Shown here piece after piece: positions 1 to 64,000 of a stretch of DNA of 64,000 nucleotides; position 1 is the first letter of the stretch; the number at the start of each line of letters is the position of its first letter. The notes below the pieces were generated by a model. The model did no database searches, was not told where the DNA came from, and saw only the letters and a program-made list of their open reading frames with translations. The DNA is from Typhlomys cinereus (taxonomy: Eukaryota; Chordata; Mammalia; Rodentia; Platacanthomyidae), in NCBI GenBank assembly GCA_023101885.1, contig JALPQD010000027.1:5681021-5745020 (forward strand), written 5' to 3'. A program made the position numbers and the translations under genes.

Positions 1-689
1 GCTTTCCTAGATTCTTTTAAGCCAGGTTGAGGCAGTTTGTTTCTCTGCATTTTCTGAGTGTTTAACCATGAAGAGGAGCTCTTTAAAATCCCTCTTTTGT
101 GTCCACTGAGATTATTGTATGGTTTTGTCCTTTCTTTTATTAGTATAGTATATGTTTGTTTTATTTGGGATGGACCACCGATACTACTTGGTGACATGTG
201 ACCTCTTACACATTGCTTGCTTGGCGTAGCTACGGATTTGCAGTTTGTGCTATTTTCCATGGTATCCTGTGGCCTTGGCATGACACACTGCTAACTTATC
301 CAGTGGCGCAGGCAGCATCTCTGCTATTTGGAGCGGTGTTATGTGGAGCAGCGTTACCTTTTCCTCCTTGGAGTTGTGTGTAATTCAGAGAAGAAGCCAT
401 ATGGGCTCTTCTCTTTGCTGGCCTCCGTTTTACTAGTTAGGTCTTTTCGCTGAATATAGATGTCCTCAGCTTGCCTTTTCTTCAGCCACTTCTACTTCTC
501 TGTGGCCATTTCATCTGCATAATCCGTCTTATCAGCAAATGGTCACTGCATCTTCCTATAATGTTTTATTTCTGTAAGACCCGTGGCAAGATTTCCTTTC
601 TAACTTCAGCAATTCGATTTTTTTTTTTTTTTGGTCTTCTTCATCCACCATCATGCATAAAAGGAATGACAAGTTAGATGAAGAGGTAC
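1..689 (+). other. Intronic sequence, nothing recognised
   Basis: AT-rich sequence upstream of the first visible ZRANB3 exon. I see no exon, no clear repeat head or tail, and only a short T-run near 618. It is probably intron of ZRANB3 or an unrecognised old repeat. Confidence 0.4.
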
Positions 690-1092
690 TGTGTGATCCC
701 ACAATTCCATTCCTGGGTCAACCTCAAGGGAGCTGATGACGGACATTCACATTACTTCCTGACTCTAGAGTTCCTTTGCTGATTGTACCTCAAGAGGGCT
801 GAAGACACATGTTCACCAAAGTTAGAGTTACTGCCTGACCCAAGGGAACCGAAGACAACATATTCACCAAAGTTTACACAGAGATGTTTAGGATAGCATT
901 ATTCATGGTGCCAAAGAGGTAGAAACAAGTTAACAACGACCAGTTGGTAACTATAATGTTGAATAAGCACAATGTGGTGTTTCATACAATAGCTTGTTAC
1001 TGGTTCATGGTCATGGAGTACCATACATGCTGTAAGATGGATAAGCCTTGAGAACACAATACAGAAAGAAGCCACACATAAAAGGCTGCTTA
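690..1092 (+). mobile_element. Old L1 3'-region fragment, plus strand, with internal triplication
   Basis: The text runs through the conserved end of L1 ORF2: caattccattcctggg, then agcattattcatggtgcc, then an ending near agaagccacacataaaagg. A roughly 60-bp unit containing ctcaaggg(a)g-ctga-gac and ttcacc occurs three times between about 706 and 883. The copy is heavily diverged with no open frame. Confidence 0.7.
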
Positions 1093-1164
1093 CCAGGCTG
1101 GCAAGGCAGCTCCATGTGTAAATGTGCTTGCCACACAAACTGAGCTGTAGGATATTTCTTATGT

Positions 1165-2145
1165 AATTTTTTTATATTTCACTTATTTATTTGAAAAAGA
1201 AAGGAAAGAGAGGGAGAGAGAAGGTGTTCACATACATGCCATGCACACATATATACATAGCACAGGGGTTGAGGTCAAAAGACAACTTTCTTTCTTTTTT
1301 TTTCCTACTTTTACAAACATATTGAATACCCATCTCAGTTTCACTTCATCTCCCCTTCCCATCCCTTCCCTTTCCTTCATTAATCCTTCCCACTTCCTCC
1401 CACCCTCTTATCTGTATTCTTCTGTAGACCCCAGAATTCCCTCTGGCTTGTGTACTTTTGTGGTGGTTCAGACTTCTGTGGCATACCAATTTGCCTCTCT
1501 TTGGGTCACCCCAGTAATAGGGGCATTTCCCTTCACTCATCCAGCGTTAGACCCTAAGGTTTCCACTGTACGTTCTTATCTTTCTTAAGTTTCTAGGTGG
1601 TCTATGGGGGCTGTTGGTATGTCAGTCTTTAGGCAGATCTCATAAGGAGAAGTAGTCTCACTATAGTGAGTTCCTAGATGCAACATCCTGCCTTGAGTGA
1701 AATGTCTTGTCCAAAGCTGAACCTTCCCGTCTTCAGGTTCTTATAATCTCACCATCCCCGCTCCTGCGTGGTTCCCAAAGCCTTAGAATGGGGAGAGATT
1801 AGGTTGACCTGATTCTGGGTGAGCCTTGCTGAGTCGCTGGTGCTCTGCATTATGGTTGGCTATTGCTGTCCACTTCACTGCTTCTACTGCCCTAAGCTGC
1901 ATCCTATCAGGATGTTGAGATCTTCTATCTCTGTTGTAGCAGAAGACTTCTAGGCTGGATATTAAGTGTTCGTCCAATCTATGGGTATAATAACAGCTAT
2001 TTACAGAGCAGTTTGATGTACTGTCTTTCTACCTATAGGTTCATTTTAAAGTCAGTTTTCTCCTTCAATGTGGGCTTCTGGGGATCAAACTCGAGTCTCA
2101 AGGTTTGTAAGCAGGTGCCTTACCCACTGAGCTATCTTGTCAACC
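1165..2145 (-). mobile_element. Old SINE (minus strand) split by an L1 3' UTR
   Basis: The tRNA-like head of a minus-strand SINE is at about 2050-2145; its end, read on plus, is actgagctatcttgtcaacccc split across two lines. The tail part is at about 1165-1285 (atttatttgaaaaag and a GA-rich stretch). The two halves match the single uninterrupted copies near 4515-4725 and 56000-56205. The sequence between them is an older L1 3' UTR, so the L1 landed inside the SINE. Confidence 0.6.
1288..2042 (-). mobile_element. L1 3' UTR, older subfamily, antisense
   Basis: On plus it opens with a T-run and then CT-rich sequence (cccttcccatccc...). It is closely parallel to the copy near 35160-36120, sharing ttctgtggcata/gacca, taggggcattt/taggagcactc and gagttcctagatgca. 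The polypyrimidine tract and T-run place the poly-A end on the left, so the element is on the minus strand and 5'-truncated. Confidence 0.65.
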
Positions 2146-2468
2146 CCTGATTCTATAATTTTTAAAACTAAATAGCTTTAAAGCTGCTTTTGACATTTTT
2201 TTTTTTTTTTTGGAATAGCATTTTGGTTGTATATAGTGAATGTAGTGTGTTATCTGTGTGAATAACAGAACCTGTATATAGAGATAGAAAATATATGAAT
2301 TCATTTTTAGAATTAGATACTGTTCATCCCTTGTGATGGGATGAGTATGGAGAGGAAGGAGAAAGAAAGACATTTGCTTTTATACCTTTCTGAGTTTTAT
2401 TAACTTGTTTTACCATAATAACTACTTGAAGATATTGCATCATATTGGGAACACTTGTATTGTTACAG

Positions 2469-63042
<60,574 letters not shown>

Positions 63043-63104
63043 GTCAGCATCTCAGATTCTGTGGCATGTAATATAAGAAAGGCTTTTACTTCCTTTTTCT
63101 CTAT

Positions 63105-63405
63105 ATGTGCTCATCTCTGTGTGTGTGTGCGCATGTGTGTGCGCGCACACACACACACATCCATGTATATACACACAGAAGTATCCTTCTGTATCAGTCT
63201 CTTGAGTTATTCCTTTGACACAGGATATCTCACTGAACTTGGTCTAGATTGACAGCCAGTGAGCTTGAGGAATCCTCCCATTTCCGTCCTCTGTGGTGCT
63301 GGAGTTACAGGAGCATGCAATCTTTTAACTTGGATTCTGGGGATTTGAACTCAAGTTCTTATGCTCGCACAACAAGCACTCTTACAACTCCAAGTCCCTC
63401 TCTTC
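63105..63405 (-). mobile_element. Old SINE (B4-like), minus strand
   Basis: TG then CA alternating stretch at 63117-63162, gtgctggagttacaggagc, gggatttgaactcaagttct and cgcacaacaagcactcttac. Confidence 0.55.
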
Positions 63406-63507
63406 ATTTTGCAATGGAGATATTTAACACTAAGATAGACATCTTGCTTTTTCCCTCCTTAAAGCCAATTGTTAAATTCCTATGTTGAATCTAAAGTCAA
63501 AGAGTCA

Positions 63508-63570
63508 TGGTGTACCTATTAAGATTGTATGAGCTGAAATAATAATAAAAAATGTATTAATAAAAAAAAA
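63508..63570 (+). mobile_element. 63-bp L1 3'-end stub, plus strand, perfect 16-bp TSD
   Basis: tggtgtacctattaagattg, tatgagctgaa and an A-rich tail of about 30 bp. It matches the reverse complement of the left ends of the antisense L1s (for example 34240-34266). Flanked by taaagtcaaagagtca at 63492-63507 and 63571-63586. Confidence 0.85.
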
Positions 63571-63582
63571 TAAAGTCAAAGA

Positions 63583-64000
63583 GTCAAACACTCTGGTGAT
63601 CAGTATGGCGACTTCTAAAAGAGTTAAGGATTGAAATGCCACATGAACCTGCTATACCACTATTGGGAATAATCCCCCAAAATGCACCAATTCACTACAG
63701 CGATACAAGCACAACTATGTTCATTACAGCCTATTTACAATAACAAAGTCATGGAATCAACCCAAATGCCCAACAATTGACGAGTGGATAATGAAAATGT
63801 GCTACATTTATACAATCGAATACTTTTCAGCCATCAAAAAAGATGAATCAATGAAATTTGCCGGAAAATGGATGGAATTAAAAAAAATTATATTGAGTGG
63901 AGTATCATAGACACAGAAAGTTAGACGTCATATATACTCCCTAATAAGTGGATCCTAGTTCCAAACCACTTAATGATATATTCAAAGGTAAATCTCTGTA
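63583..64000 (+). mobile_element. L1 ORF2 3'-end fragment, plus strand, runs off the window
   Basis: actctggtgatcagtatgg, ctgctataccactattggga, tgttcattacagcctattta, caacccaaatgcccaacaat and ggatggaattaaaaaaaatt follow the conserved L1 ORF2 end. Frames are interrupted. It continues past 64000. Confidence 0.85.

Noticed and set aside
1241..1588. 115-codon frame, with a similar one at 35109-35537
   Set aside because: Both are readings of the T/C-rich older L1 3' UTR.
63043..64000. A further ZRANB3 exon before the right edge
   Set aside because: I looked for a DGK-like start after an AG and found only SINE and L1 sequence.

Overview
The window is intron-rich mammalian nuclear DNA that reads as rodent. 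The evidence is B1-type (7SL-derived) and ID-type SINEs, many copies of a tRNA-headed B2-superfamily SINE, rodent-like L1 3' ends, MaLR-type LTRs and long (TG)n, (GA)n and (GGAA)n runs. The dominant young SINE is GC-rich, starts ggggctggagaggtggct and ends in a CA run plus an AATAAATAAT tail. It is not the mouse B2 consensus. A non-murine rodent such as a jerboa or jumping-mouse relative is a guess from recalled SINE families, not a proof.

One protein-coding gene is visible: the middle of ZRANB3 on the plus strand. ZRANB3 is the SNF2-family annealing helicase and structure-specific endonuclease that acts with polyubiquitinated PCNA at stalled forks. Ten coding exons are recognised, at 2469-2554, 19825-19996, 23180-23296, 36857-36976, 39469-39588, 42495-42674, 45841-45993, 55042-55417, 59051-59233 and 62951-63042. 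All have AG/GT borders and compatible phases, and together they give 533 uninterrupted codons. They encode the end of the first helicase lobe and the linker, the second helicase lobe, the PIP box, the NZF zinc finger, and a variable linker leading into the substrate-recognition region. The first exons, the rest of the substrate-recognition domain, the HNH nuclease and the C-terminal APIM motif lie outside the window.

The introns (about 2.5 to 17 kb) are largely transposon-derived. Several insertions have clear target-site duplications (TSDs): three copies of one roughly 400-bp solo LTR family (two with perfect 5-bp TSDs), an ERV1-like solo LTR, three 5'-truncated antisense L1s, a 63-bp L1 stub, and about ten SINEs. 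There are also tandem repeats: a 29-bp minisatellite, a 45-46-bp minisatellite, an interrupted CTG array of about 92 triplets, a CT/CA/GA compound repeat that could fold on itself, and a GGAA microsatellite.

I see no promoter, CpG island, tRNA, rRNA or CRISPR, and no second gene. I did not find an undescribed biological system. The most useful points are the intact ZRANB3 reading frame, the repeats that may be unstable, the dated nested insertions and the local duplications. Repeat family names are given by recall and similarity between copies, not by database search.
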